From NCBI GenBank assembly GCA_004335735.1, contig QAXK01000427.1, positions 16,774-80,773 of the forward strand: a DNA stretch of 64,000 bases, read 5' to 3'. A program made the translations under genes and the position numbers. Positions within the stretch are counted from its first letter, which is position 1. Every line of letters starts with the position of its first letter. Under the pieces are notes generated by a model, which ran no database searches, was not told where the DNA came from, and saw only the letters and a program-made list of their open reading frames with translations. This document shows positions 44,452 through 55,964 of the stretch, piece after piece. This DNA comes from Chlorella sp. KRBP. Lineage: Eukaryota; Chlorophyta; Trebouxiophyceae; Chlorellales; Chlorellaceae.

Positions 44452-47400
44452 TCAGCTGTCAGCCATTCCGTCCTCGGCCTGTGCCTGCCGGCTGCTGCCC
44501 GCTGCTCCCCCTGCTCCTCCCGGCCCCAGCACCACGCCCGCAGCCTCTGCGCGCTTCTCCAGCCGCGCGTCGCCCGCTGCCTTGTCAAGGGCCGCCTGCT
44601 CTACTGCCACCTGCACGCACATGAAGGGAAGGTGCCCACAGGGGGTGCCAGCGCGCTGCTTGGTTCCCGCGCACCAGGACCACCACCTCTCAAAGCCAAT
44701 GAAAGCGTGGGGCAGCAAGGCCAAAACAGGAGGCAGCTCCATACAGGCCTGTTTATCCCGCTCCATACCTTCTTGAGCAGCACGTCCAGCTTGTCCCTCA
44801 TGTTGCGCGGGTTCTTGCTCACTCGGCACCACACCTCGCCACGGTTGGGCTCGGCCTCCACGCACTGCGCAGTGCACGAGCACCGTATCAGCACTGTTGA
44901 CATCAACCACACGTGCATGGCGTCGAATGCATGAGCGCACAGAGAGCACAGCACCAGCAGCAGTGACCGGCGCGTGTACGTTACGCGCAGCTGCGTCTCA
45001 AGGTGGCCACGCCCCACCCCAATCCACCCCACTCCACTCCACTTCACTTCACTCCACCACGCACCTGTGTGAGGACGTGTTGCTGCATCTCTGGCGTGCC
45101 AAACTGCTGCTCCATGCGGTACCACGTGGCCCAGTGGTCGCCAATCTTGGGGTCGGCCGTCACGCTCCTGCACCCACCACCACCACCATCGCCAGCATGC
45201 AAGGAGTGATGGGAGGGTGACGCATGACGTGTAGAGCAGGCGTGCCCAGCCTCCTGCCTTGCTTCCCTTGCCTACCACAAGGATCAACTGCCACCATGCC
45301 ACACCCCCATGTGAGGAGTGGGACCCGGAACGCACCTCTTGAACCACTCCCTGGCGTTCTCCACCTTGCGGTTGCGCCAAAACAGGTCGCCCACCGTGGC
45401 GAGGATGAAGGGGTCCGCTGCGTTCTTCTTGAGCGCGTCCGAGGACTTGCTCTTTTGCGCCGGGCGCGCCGCCATGCGGATGGACTCGGACAGCAGCACG
45501 CCGCTGGTGGGGCAGTCCTGCACACATGTACGCGGGTGACATGCAACAAAAGGACAGGTAGAGGTCGCGCCTGTGCAGCAGCAAACACACCTTGTGGTGG
45601 GGATGGTAGGCGCTGCAGGGTCAAGGCGCCAAACAGGGCGACCATGCACTCCCAGTGCCTTGTTCCCAGAGCAGCCCTGCTCACCTGCAGTGCCTTTGCC
45701 AGCGTTGCCTCTGACGCCTTGTCGTTGCCTGCACGCCGCTCCATGCGCACCGCCGCCAGCCACAAGTCGTCGCTCTTGGGGTTCTTGAGCCGGCCCTGGA
45801 AGGAAGGAACGCCATGCGTGCATGGTGCGAGGGCTTGCTGTTAGAGTTTGGTCTCTGCTTGCCTGCACCATCCATACGATGCCACGAAGATGGCCTGGCA
45901 CCAGCTCCTGACTCCGTCAGGGTGGTCAGCGTAAGGTTTGCTCCCACCCATCTCAAGCCCAAAGCCTCACCCACCTGTTCCAGCAGAGCGCGTGCCTTGG
46001 CCAGGTTGCCCGTCCTCTCCTCCAGCTGCGCCGCCGACAGCCACAGCGGTATGCTGTTCATGCACTTGAGCACGCCGTTCCTGCAACAAGACAAGGGCGA
46101 CAGAGCGGCACAGTACAGTGGGGTCTGCAGCACCAGCAACTACACACGATGCAGGGCACGTGAGCATGGTGAGCCAGTGTCACCACCAGCAGTGGGCTCC
46201 CAGGTGTGGTCAGTCGCACCACCTATGTGCAACCTGATTGGCGCATCCCCACGCACGCCAGGAGGTGTCCGCACAAGACACGCAACCCAGCAGCCCCGCA
46301 CCTGTAGACGAGCCGTGCCGCCTCCGCGTTGCCAATCCTCTCCTCCAGCTGACCGAGCATGAGGTAGAACTTGGGGAAGGAGGGGAAGTGACGCAAGGCC
46401 TGCTCTAGCAACGCACGCTCCTGTTCACACCACATCACACCACGCACACAGCAAGCTAAGCGGTGGTCAGTGTGCAAACGATGAGGAGCTGACCATTGGG
46501 ACACAACCAGTGATGGCACGCCGTTCCAGCCAATCCTCCACCCTCCCAGCAAGTGACTGCAGGTCGTCACGACAGGCTGCCACTATCCCCACCCACCACC
46601 CCACCCAGCGCACCTCCTGCATGTTGCCCAGTTGCCTCTCCACAATGGCGCTCTTCATCCACACGCGCGGGTACTGGGAGCCGCTGCTGCTGCGCGCCTT
46701 GCTCAGCAGCGTGCGCGCGCGCTCAACCTGCATTTGGGGGGGGACAGACCAGGGAGGAAGGGAGGGAGGGAGGGGGAGCAAGGGCATCTGGCCTGGGTGG
46801 GGCAAGGCGGAGCGAGGTAAGCAAGTGAAGGTCACGGTGTGCTTCATGACCCCGTGCTTGGGGATGGAGGGCCACAGGTGAGAGAGGAGGGAAAAGGAAG
46901 AGATGCAACATGATCAAACGCCCCATTCCCGACCCCACTCCCCTCGGAGCGCACCTCGTCGTTTTCAAACTCGAGCTTGAAGGCGGCCAGCCAGATCTCC
47001 TGGCTGTCGGGGTTGGCCGCAAACGCCTCCTCCAGCACCTTGCGCGCCCCGCCCACGTCCTGCTCCACGCGCCACTTGTGCTTGGCCGCCATCAGCCACA
47101 GCACCTCGGCCTGAAGAACAGGACGTTGGACACACGCAGACACATATAACGACAGCCAACCACACAGCCCGCTGGCATTACCCCCTTAAGGCAGTGGCCG
47201 CAGGAGCAGGGAGAAGCAGCACACCAATCCCTGCATTTGCTCCTCATGGTGGTGAGGCTGATGTGCCCTTCTGTAGTCCATAACGCTCCATGCACTTGCC
47301 CCCTCACACCTGTGGGCAGTACTTGACTGCGCGCTTGAGCACCTCCTGCACGCCCTGCGCCGTGCCGTGCTGCATCTCCAGGTGTGCGGCCGCCCGCCAG

Positions 47401-50400
47401 ATGCTCTCCTTGGCCATGCTGGACGGGTGCTCCAGCGCAATGGCGTAAAAGGTGCGGGCCATCTGCACAGCAGCACCAAGCAGGCACAGCACGCTGCTGG
47501 CACGCAGTCACTGCGTTTGGCACGCACCAGGCAAAGCACCTGCCTGCTTTTCACAGGCATGGCATCGCAAGTGCCAGAAAGATGAGCGTGATATTGGCAA
47601 GGCGGCGTGTGCTGGCCACACCAAGCCCTAACCAAAGCCCTCACCTCGATGCATGGCGGGTCCTTCTTGCTGTACTCGTCAGCGTCCCCCACCAAGGTCG
47701 CCTCCCGGTCCTCCTCGTCAATGTGGTAGCACGCAATCTCACGCACCACGGCCCTGCGCACACGTGCATGCGTGGTGGGCTAACTCAGTCACAAGCCCAC
47801 TACCGCTGATCACAATCCCACCACCAGCGAGTCAAAGGCAACTCATTGATGACACTGGCCCAGCCTGGCACCGCCAGTCTGTCCTTACCCACACACAGCG
47901 CAGCGCACCTGGCGGTTGCGGGCATCTGTGAGCGCTCAGCCGTCTCCGCAAACCCTAGCCACTGCTCGCGGCTGATGACCACGCCGTTCTTCTCCAGCGC
48001 CTGCACCACACCACCAAACACATGCACGCACGCACGATAGGCACCCCACAGATGCTTAACAGACACCAGCTCCCTCATGGGCATGCATGCGGGCCACGCC
48101 ACCTACACACGTCATGCATGCACCACCCAGCCCCCAGTCCCAACAGCCTAGTGTACAGCACAGTAGCAGTCCCCATGGGGCCACGTCAACCGGTTTTGCG
48201 TGCACACACCACACCAACAGACGTCGAACGGATCCCACACACTGCACCTTGAGCGCGTTGGCAATGACCTTTCCAGCGTTTTCCGCCTTTGCGTTTGCCT
48301 CCTCCAGTTGGGCCGCCGTCATCCAGATGAGCGGCTCGGCGGGTAGGGCCTTGCGCGCGCGGTTGAGCACCTGTGGGGGTGGGGGGGTGGGGGCACAGGG
48401 GCCAGTGTGAGGGCAGGCAATCCAGGGCAGAGGGGGCGGCTGGAGTGACTGGCAGGCAATCCAAGTCGATCCAGGGGGCCAGGGTGACGTGTGCCAAGTG
48501 GCACACACGGTCAGGCAGGCAAGCCACACACCTTGCCTTGTGCGCCACACACCCTGGGCAGGTGCCATTGGAAGAGCTGTTCGTCCTCTTGCCTTACCAC
48601 TCACCTTTTTCGCGTTGTCGTACGTCTCCAGCTTGGCCAGCGCCAGCCACAGCTCCACCTGGTTGGGGCAGCACTCCACCGCACGGTCAAGCATCACCTG
48701 CGCAGTGCAGCAACCAGGCAGGGGGGTGGGATGGGCCAGCACACGGTGACAGGTTGGCCTCCACGCAACAACACCCAGCCTCAGCGGAGAGCAGCCGCCC
48801 GCCACCAGTGCCCCGCCACCACGGCCATATGCCCTAACAGGGCATGCACCCGGCCCTCACCTTGGCATCGTCCTCGTCCACCAGCTCAATGGCCGACTTC
48901 CACAGTGAGACGCTGTAGGGGATGCGCTCGAGCGCCTTTTTGAGCACGCGCAGCTGGGACACCTTGTCACCCTCCAGGGCAGCAGCAGCCGTCCACAGGC
49001 GGACAGAGTCGGGGATCTGTGGGGAGGGTGCAAGGGGAGGGAGAGAGGAGGGCAGGTTGGGCGAGGCGAGTTGAGGTGGGGGGCCCGCAAGGGAGGGGGA
49101 AGGAGGAGCTGCTCGGCAAACAAGCAGCAAGCGAGCAGGTCCTGTATGGGGTTGATGGCATCATAACACCAGCATCACATGTGCCATCACCTCACCAGCC
49201 CCATACTCTCACCTGTGCCACGCCTCGCGCCAGCACTGCCTTGGCGTTGTCACGCGATTGCTTGGAGTAGATGCGGCTCGTCTCCAGCCACACGTCCTCA
49301 CTCTTGGGGCACTTTTCGCACGCCTACACTCACACAAGCGAGCAGAAGCATCAGGGGCTGATACGAAAACGTACTGTACGGCTTCCGCAGTAGCTACAGG
49401 GCGAGCCTGGAAACGATGGAAGTCATCGGCAGCTTGATAAGTTCGGGACAATTGCCCTGCCGGTGCCCTATGCTCCAGGTGCTCTCCCTCTGTCCCCACC
49501 TCTGTCCATAAGAGCCACCACCCCACCACCCCACCACCGCACCACCTCACCTGTTGCAGCAGGCTGCGTGCCTCAGAGAGGCTGCCCGCCAGCTCCTCCA
49601 GGCGCGCAATGGCCACCCAGCCGGGAGCGTGGTGCGGGTTGGTCTGGATGACGGAGCGCAGCAGCAGCCGCGCCTTTTTGATGTCGGCAATGTCGGCGTC
49701 ACTCTTGAGCGTCATGGACTTGAGGTCGGTCAGGTAGCCCTGCATGGGGCATTGGGAGGGCACGTTAGGGTTTTAGGGTTAGGAGGCGCAGCAGGGGGCG
49801 CGTGTGGAACGGGCGGACTGGCTGAGTGAAGGCTGCAAACGCACATGCAGACGCACGTGTGGCAATAGAGCGCGTGACAAGTACTGTCCTCCACACACCT
49901 TGGGATCCACCACTGTCTGCCCCGTCACGCTGTCAGCCATGCGGTCCAGCTTGAGGCCCAGCACCGTGCCGCGCCCCTCGCCAATGGCCGTCAGGTCGTT
50001 GACCGTTGACTGAGAGCCGCCCGCTGGGGAGGGCGTGGTGAGGCCCGACAGCCCGGGGTCGATGCTGCGGGTGGTCTGCTTCTCAGCAATGGCCTGCGGG
50101 AGGGTGAGGAGGGTGAGAGCGAGGGTGCAGTAGGCACACGAGTGTGAAGCACGCCACCACACGCACACGGGTGGAGGCGGGGAGCGGGTGCGTGCACTGT
50201 GTTGCATGTGTCGCAGCGCTCAGATCGCTAGCAGATGATTGCCACACTTGACACTTGCGCTGACCTATGTATCCCCTGCCTGCTCACCTTGCTGAGCAGT
50301 GTATCGGGTGCGGGCGCAAACGACTGCTTGGGCTTCTTCTTGATGGTGTAGTCCCCAATGTCCGGGATGGCCTCCCACTGGTCCGTGGACACCTGCACAG

Positions 50401-52551
50401 GTGGGCACAGGTGGGTGAGACAGGTGGAGGCAACGTGAGCAGCAAGCGCCCGCATGTGGCTGCCAGCTGCTATGGCCCCTTATGGAATGGCACATCTAGC
50501 AAAGCAAAGGAGAGCCAAGGAAGCTCAACCCCGCACATCAATGCAAGCCGCACCACACGACACCATCGGCGCACCTCTGCCAGTTTCCGCTTGAGGTCGG
50601 CAAACTGCTCGGTGATCTTTGGGTTGGCGGTACGGTACTTTTCAATCTCCTCCTTGAGCCGCTTCTCACGACGCTCCTGCATGTATGACAACAGTAAAAG
50701 CAGGAGCAGCAGCAACGCAGGAGGTGCTTCTCTCGACGCTCTTGAGCAACACCCAAGGGGCAAGGCAGGAGCAGCAGAGGAGGGAGCAGCGGGGGCAGCA
50801 GGGGTGGAGGCAGTGCTTCCCACGAAGTTGATGTGCAGTGCTGCAGCCGTTGCCTGGAACAGGCTTGCGTGCGTGAATGCACAAGCGTGCTGTGTGTGCG
50901 CCATACATGTGCGTGCACCATACCGTGGCCTCAGACTCGCCTTAAACTCCTCATTGTCAGCGTCGACAGAGCCCATGTTTTCACACGAGCCCTGCCAGTA
51001 AAGCGACTGCCTACCGCCGCAACTCCCACACCAACCCCACGCGGCACAAAGCACACAGGCCAGCACGACCGGGCGCATACAGCCAACCCTCGAGCACGCA
51101 CGCGCACCCGCCCCACCGCCTTGCAGCATCCACACCAGGGCGCCTGCAGCACACACGTACGCGCACGCAACACAAAGCGCACGCGCACGCACGCGGCCCT
51201 GCCACGTGCCACTGCTGGAGAGGCCCGCCTGCACTGCTGCGTCCACCCACGCTGCCTCCCCCCACCGGGCCAACACGCGTGTCCCCCACATGCATGCGAC
51301 ATGCCGTGCTGCAGTACGCCGTACCGCCCAGGGCACCTGCGGTGTACCGCACATCCCAAGCCCTAAGCGGCCCCCATGTACCCCGCCAGAGGCATGGGGG
51401 CCAGGGCAGAGGGAGGGGCACACCGCAGGGCACGCGGGCGGCACATGGCAGCACGCCTCCACAGCACGCGCAGCGTGGTAATGAGCGGTGGCCGCGGTGG
51501 GGAAGGGGAGCGAAGGCAGGGTGGGCTTGACGGCAGGGGCCGGCATGTCTCCAGCAGTGTGGGTTTAGTCGTGCACGCAGCAAGGCCACGTGCGCATGCG
51601 CAGCCTGTGCCGCCATGCTAACGTGCATGGGCTGCAGAGCTCTAGGTGTGTGGGCGATGCTGTAGTTGCAAAGTGGGACGGTGCGGTGCGTGCGGGGCTA
51701 CAATGGGTGTGAGCCAGGGCCGACTGGGGGACTGTGTGAGTGACGTTGAGGTGCTGCGGAGGAAGCGGGAGCAGGCAGCCACCCGCCCTGCCACCCGAGA
51801 GTGGGAGGGCTCGCTGCTCGTCTTACTGGAGATCTCATCACCGGCCATGCTGGTGCTGTGCTACAGCTACTGCGTAGTGAGTGCCTGTTCGATTCATCCT
51901 TGTGCAGTCTGTCCCACGCCAGCCGCCTGACACCCTCACCCTCCTCCTCTCATCCATGAAGTTGTCCACGGCGTCCCAGATCTCGTCAGCCTCCTTGTCG
52001 TCCTGGTCGTACACGCCGCCCGCCAGCGCACCTGCGTTTGTGGGGAGGGGCAGAAGAAGCGCCGTGCGAACCTGGTGAAGCGCCCCCCGCCACGCAGTGC
52101 ATGCACCAGCCCACACGGCCCCTGCAAGCCACAAGCACAGGCACAGCGTGGCTGCGTCGTGGCATGCGGCTTGCGGCCAGCGGCAGGAGGCGCACCGGCG
52201 TCGTTGCCCATGAACTCGTCGAACTTGTTCTCGTCCACATCCTGTGCCGGCGCCTGCGCATGGAGAGAGCACGCGCGAGAGAGCACCGTGTAGAGGCCTG
52301 CGCTGCCTGCAGTGCACCAGGGGAGGCCGTGCTCCGCGCCCCGCACGCACGTCGCCAGGGGCACCGCCTGGGCCCGCTCCAGGACGGGCAGGGCCGATGT
52401 CTGAGCGCGTGGTGAAGCCCGTAGCGCCACGCCCCAGACCGGCCACGTAGTTGTTAGGCGCTGGCACGGCATTCCAGTTGACGCGGGCCCCTGGCGCACT
52501 CTTCTCGACATTGGCCTTGATGATCGGCACGCGCACGGGTGGCGCGCTCAT
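44452..52551 (-). CDS. PRPF6: Pre-mRNA-processing factor 6 homologue (U5 snRNP, HAT repeats)
   Basis: Bridge between U5 and U4/U6 in the tri-snRNP (plant STA1). About 23 exons. PRP1 amino-terminal part: 52551-52351 (PAPNNYVAGLGRGATGFTTR), about 52253-52191 (ENKFDEFMGND), about 52032-51950 (YDQDDKEADEIWDAVD), about 50679-50577 (EEIEKYRTANPKITEQFADL), about 50393-50289 (WEAIPDIGDYTIKKK) and about 50095-49898 (GLSGLTTPSP). Then HAT-repeat exons near 49741, 49323, 49018, 48698, 48371, 48002, 47754, 47464, 47112, 46731, 46421, 46080, 45795, 45520, 45174 and 44863. Typical repeats: ACEKCPKSEDVWLETSRI, LDRAVECCPNQVELWLALAK and LEQALRHFPSFPKFYLMLGQ. The last exon 44610-44452 begins VAVEQAALDKAAGD and is reached by a GTATGG donor after DVLLKK. 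Total is about 950 residues, the family's size. Confidence 0.92.
50715..50760 (-). repeat. Possible echo of the RREKRLKEE exon start
   Basis: On the minus strand, AGCGTCGAGAGAAGCACCTC resembles the exon start CGTCGTGAGAAGCGGCTC about 60 bp away. Identity is moderate. Confidence 0.45.
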
Positions 52552-52937
52552 CCTGACGCTGCTGCTCTCACGAACGCCTGTCGCGGTGTGGGCAGCTGCT
52601 CGGACTCAGGCGGCGTGTTCTGGATCGATCGCAGGGCCTCACCCAGCACAGAACGCCTGCATGGCTTCTCGCTGGCGCGCAGCAGCTGCGTTGATATTAG
52701 CTTTGCACGCTGCTGTTGTCACAGCGTGGGCGGGGACGTGATCATGCGCATGGTGGTCCTCGTGGTCCGCGTTGCACCGCGAAGAAAAAAGAAGACATCA
52801 GGTGCTTGCCAGAGGCAGCACGTACCAAGCAAGCCCGTCAGGGATCAAAAACAACTCCAAGCCGCGGGCGCGGGAGCTACCCACGGCACCCCAAAAAGAA
52901 GCTACAGAGAAGCAGCGAGAAGAACAGATGAGAGAGA
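52552..52937 (-). promoter_or_regulatory. Spacer between SnRK2 and PRPF6 (PRPF6 promoter by position)
   Basis: 386 bp on the same strand as both genes. No motif is recognised beyond an A-rich patch near 52785-52800. Confidence 0.4.
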
Positions 52938-55363
52938 TCAGCTGAGCTGCCGCGCTGCGTCGTTGTTGAAGAGCATGGCGCCCCCTCCCGTCCCCGCGTC
53001 CTGGTCCATGTCGTGGTGCGGGTGCAGCAGTGCGTCGTCCACGTACTCATCCACAATGTCCCACACGGTGCCGCCCCCGTTGGCGCCCCCCGCCGCGCCC
53101 TGCACGCCCTGCGAGTCGCCGCCCATGGTGAGGTGCTGGGCCAGCAGGTTGCCCTCCAGGGGCTGACGCGCCTCCTCCAGGATGCGCTTGATCTCCTCCT
53201 CGGGCTGTGCAAGGGAACAAGCCAAGCAACAGTCAAACCAACTGATCAGGGCAGCATCAATGAGGGAACTACTCCTCAGCTGAGGACACCACCGACTGTG
53301 CTGTACACGCTGTTGCATTGCACGCACCTGGAGGTCGGTTGGCAGCTGCTCCGGGTGGTCGTTCATGCGCAGGACGCCCTCGGGCAGGTCCTTGGTGAAC
53401 CAGGGGTGCTGGAATATCTGGGGGATGGTGATGCGCTTGGAGGGGTCTGCACACACGCAAGCGTTTGGTAGCACCCTTGATGTCCAGGGATGTCCACCAC
53501 CTTTTCGTGTGCAGCGCATGGGTGTGAGCGCTACCGGTCCGCCCTTCCCTCCCCAGCTCTTCCCACCTCCACCTCCTCCTCACCTGCGACGAGGATGCGC
53601 GCCAGGAGGTCCTGGCACTCTGGGGAGAGGCCCAGCTGTGGCGGCACGTGGTAGTCAACTGCCTGGATGCGCTGCGCAAGGATGGAGGCGACGCACAAGG
53701 AGCCAGCAAGGCAGGCACAAACACGCATCAGCAACACGAGAGGAGGAGCCACACCCACACTGCTCCCTGACCCGACTGGAAAGCACACAGCCAGCCTGCA
53801 AGCGCAGAGCGGCCACTGACCTCGTACATGCGCCGTAGCGCCTGTCCGTTGGCGTTGTCCCCTTGCCGCTCAAAGGGGTACCCCCCAACCAGCATGACGT
53901 ACAGCATGACGCCCGATGACCACACGTCGGCCGCCTGCCCGTCGTACGTGGTGCCGCGGATGCTGCAGATCACCTCGGGAGCCAAGTAGGCAGGGGTGCC
54001 CACCAGGGAGCGGGGGGCGGAACCTGCTGTGTAGTTCTGCGCACGTATTCACGCATGGGACACGGGGAGAGTTGCTGCTGTTGCTGTGGTGTGCAGCTGC
54101 TTGCGGACACAGCTCAAGCCAGATGGTGAGGCGTATGAGGTGCATGAAGGTGCACGGCGTGTCAAGGTGGTGCAACGTGTCTGCGCGTGTGCAGGAGGAG
54201 AGGAGGCCCCCTTGCCTCACCTTGGAGTATCCAAAGTCGCAGAGCTTGAGCAGTGGCGGCGCGTTGTGGTCCAGCAGCGTGTTCTCAAGCTTGATGTCAC
54301 GGTTGGCCACACCCTGCAGGACAGGTGCACAACAGGTGCGCAGCAACAGGTAAGGCACCAGGAGCAGCGCGAGGGGAGGCCGTGCGGGGTCTGGCATGCA
54401 CGGCGACAGGACGCGTGCAGCAAGCGGACCCAGCCCCACCAGCCCCAGCATCCCGAAGTGTCCCATTACCTTTCTGTGGCAGTAGTCCAGTGCCACGATG
54501 AGCTGCTGGAAGAACCAGCGCGCAAACTGCTCCTTGAGCCTCTTTTGCCGCACCACCACGTAGTCAAACATGTCCCCACCCGCCGCGTACTCCATGGCTA
54601 TACCTAGGTACTTGGGCGTCAGGAACACCTGGGGGTCAGGAGCACACAGCGCAGCGCGCAGTGTGGGTGATCCGGCCACGCGACGCCGCGACGCAAGGAG
54701 TCGTGGGATGCTGCTGTGCCAGCAAGTGTGTGCAGAGGACTGTGTGCAGTTGGTACAGTCAGCGCGGTTGGCCGCACCCGCACCTCTCGGAACTCAATCA
54801 CGTGCGGGTGGTTGAGGCTCCGGTGGTTCATGATCTCACGCTGCACATAGTGCGTCACCTGCACGCGCAGTGGCAGGCGTGCAGGACGCTATTATTCTTG
54901 TGGGAAGCAGGCAGGGCGATGGAGGCCTTCAGCTTGTGCAGCCGGCCTGCGTGTGAGGCACGCGTTCGCCCTGAGACACCCGCCCACCTTCTCTCCCCGC
55001 TCAATGAACTTGATCGCCACCAGGCGGTTGGTGCGCTTGTCGCGGCACAGCTGCACAAAGCCGTGCGCGCCCTTGTTCAGGTCCTTGATCTGCACGGCGC
55101 AAGCGGGCATCACCGCCAGCTGAGGTTCCTTCGCGTCCTGGTGCCACGAGGTGTGCAGGTGGGGTGCATGTGAGCAGTAGACAAGTCGACACAGCCTCCA
55201 CCTTCTGGCCAGCACCTGGTGGGCCCCCGCGCAGTCCCTGCCCGTCTACGAGCGCGCCCCACGCACATTGGCCCCACATTGGCCTGCCACCCCACGGCCT
55301 CACCTTCTCGTAGTTCTGATTGGTCTGGGGTCCCTGCAGCGGCTCCTCCCGGGCGCCAGCCAT
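52938..55363 (-). CDS. SnRK2-type Ser/Thr kinase
   Basis: SNF1-related kinase of the osmotic-stress/nutrient group. Exons (minus): 55363-55304, about 55140-54987, about 54858-54784, about 54630-54471, about 54313-54224, about 54038-53821, about 53671-53585, about 53446-53332 and about 53205-52938. Seen: glycine loop LNKGAHGFVQL (first Gly is Asn), VAIKFIERG (Lys, about 63), QREIMNHRSLNHPHVIEF, ANRDIKLENTLLD (HRD is NRD), LCDFGYSK and an activation loop SAPRSLVGTPAYLAPEV of SnRK2 type. HPWFTKDLPEG and the helix after it (EEIKRILEEAR) form the SnRK2 box region, followed by an acidic tail DIVDEYVDDALL. Length is about 380 residues, near the family norm. The Ser/Thr in the SAPRSLVGT loop are the expected activation sites. 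It is transcribed away from the TRP-like gene. Confidence 0.93.
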
Positions 55364-55964
55364 CGCCTATCGAGTTCCCCCTGGCTGGGGGGCCCGCAGG
55401 TGCCCCGCGACTCCCGAGCTCCTGCGTGCTCCTGCTCGCGCCGCCTTGCGTCTCAACGGAGGGCTGGTACCAGCGCGGCCGTGTGTATCTCCGCGCAGTA
55501 GCAGCAGCGGCTGCGCGCTCCTCTGCTCGAGCGTGTGCTTGACGCCGAGTGATTGCGCCAATGTGCAAACCGAGTGTGCCAATGAGCGTCGCGAATCGAC
55601 AAAGGCGTCGCCTTCACCCGCAGCGTGGCCCGCTCCACCTGCCGCGGCCACGCGCTCACGACAGTGGAAAATCAAGCCCTGCCTGGGGCTGAGGAGAGGA
55701 AGCACGCGCTCGCGAACACGGCTATCATGCGCTTGCTCTCGCCATGGTTGCAGCGTCGTGATCCTGCGCGCTGCACGCCTTGACGCGTGATGGACCCACC
55801 GGGACTCTGCAGCTCTGCGGGGCAGCGCAGTGACTAGCACACTGGCCGTGTGAAGAGCGTGATTAGCAGCCTCGAGGCCCAGGTGCAGCGGAGCAGGTGC
55901 AGCGGCGCCCGCGGTACGCGGCATGTACGGCCACACGGCGGCGGCCACGGAAGCAGCTTGAGGG
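55364..55964. promoter_or_regulatory. Divergent promoter, SnRK2 (-) / TRP-like channel (+)
   Basis: 601 bp between the start codons. No TATA-like or other clear motif is seen. Open frames here lack family features. Confidence 0.5.
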
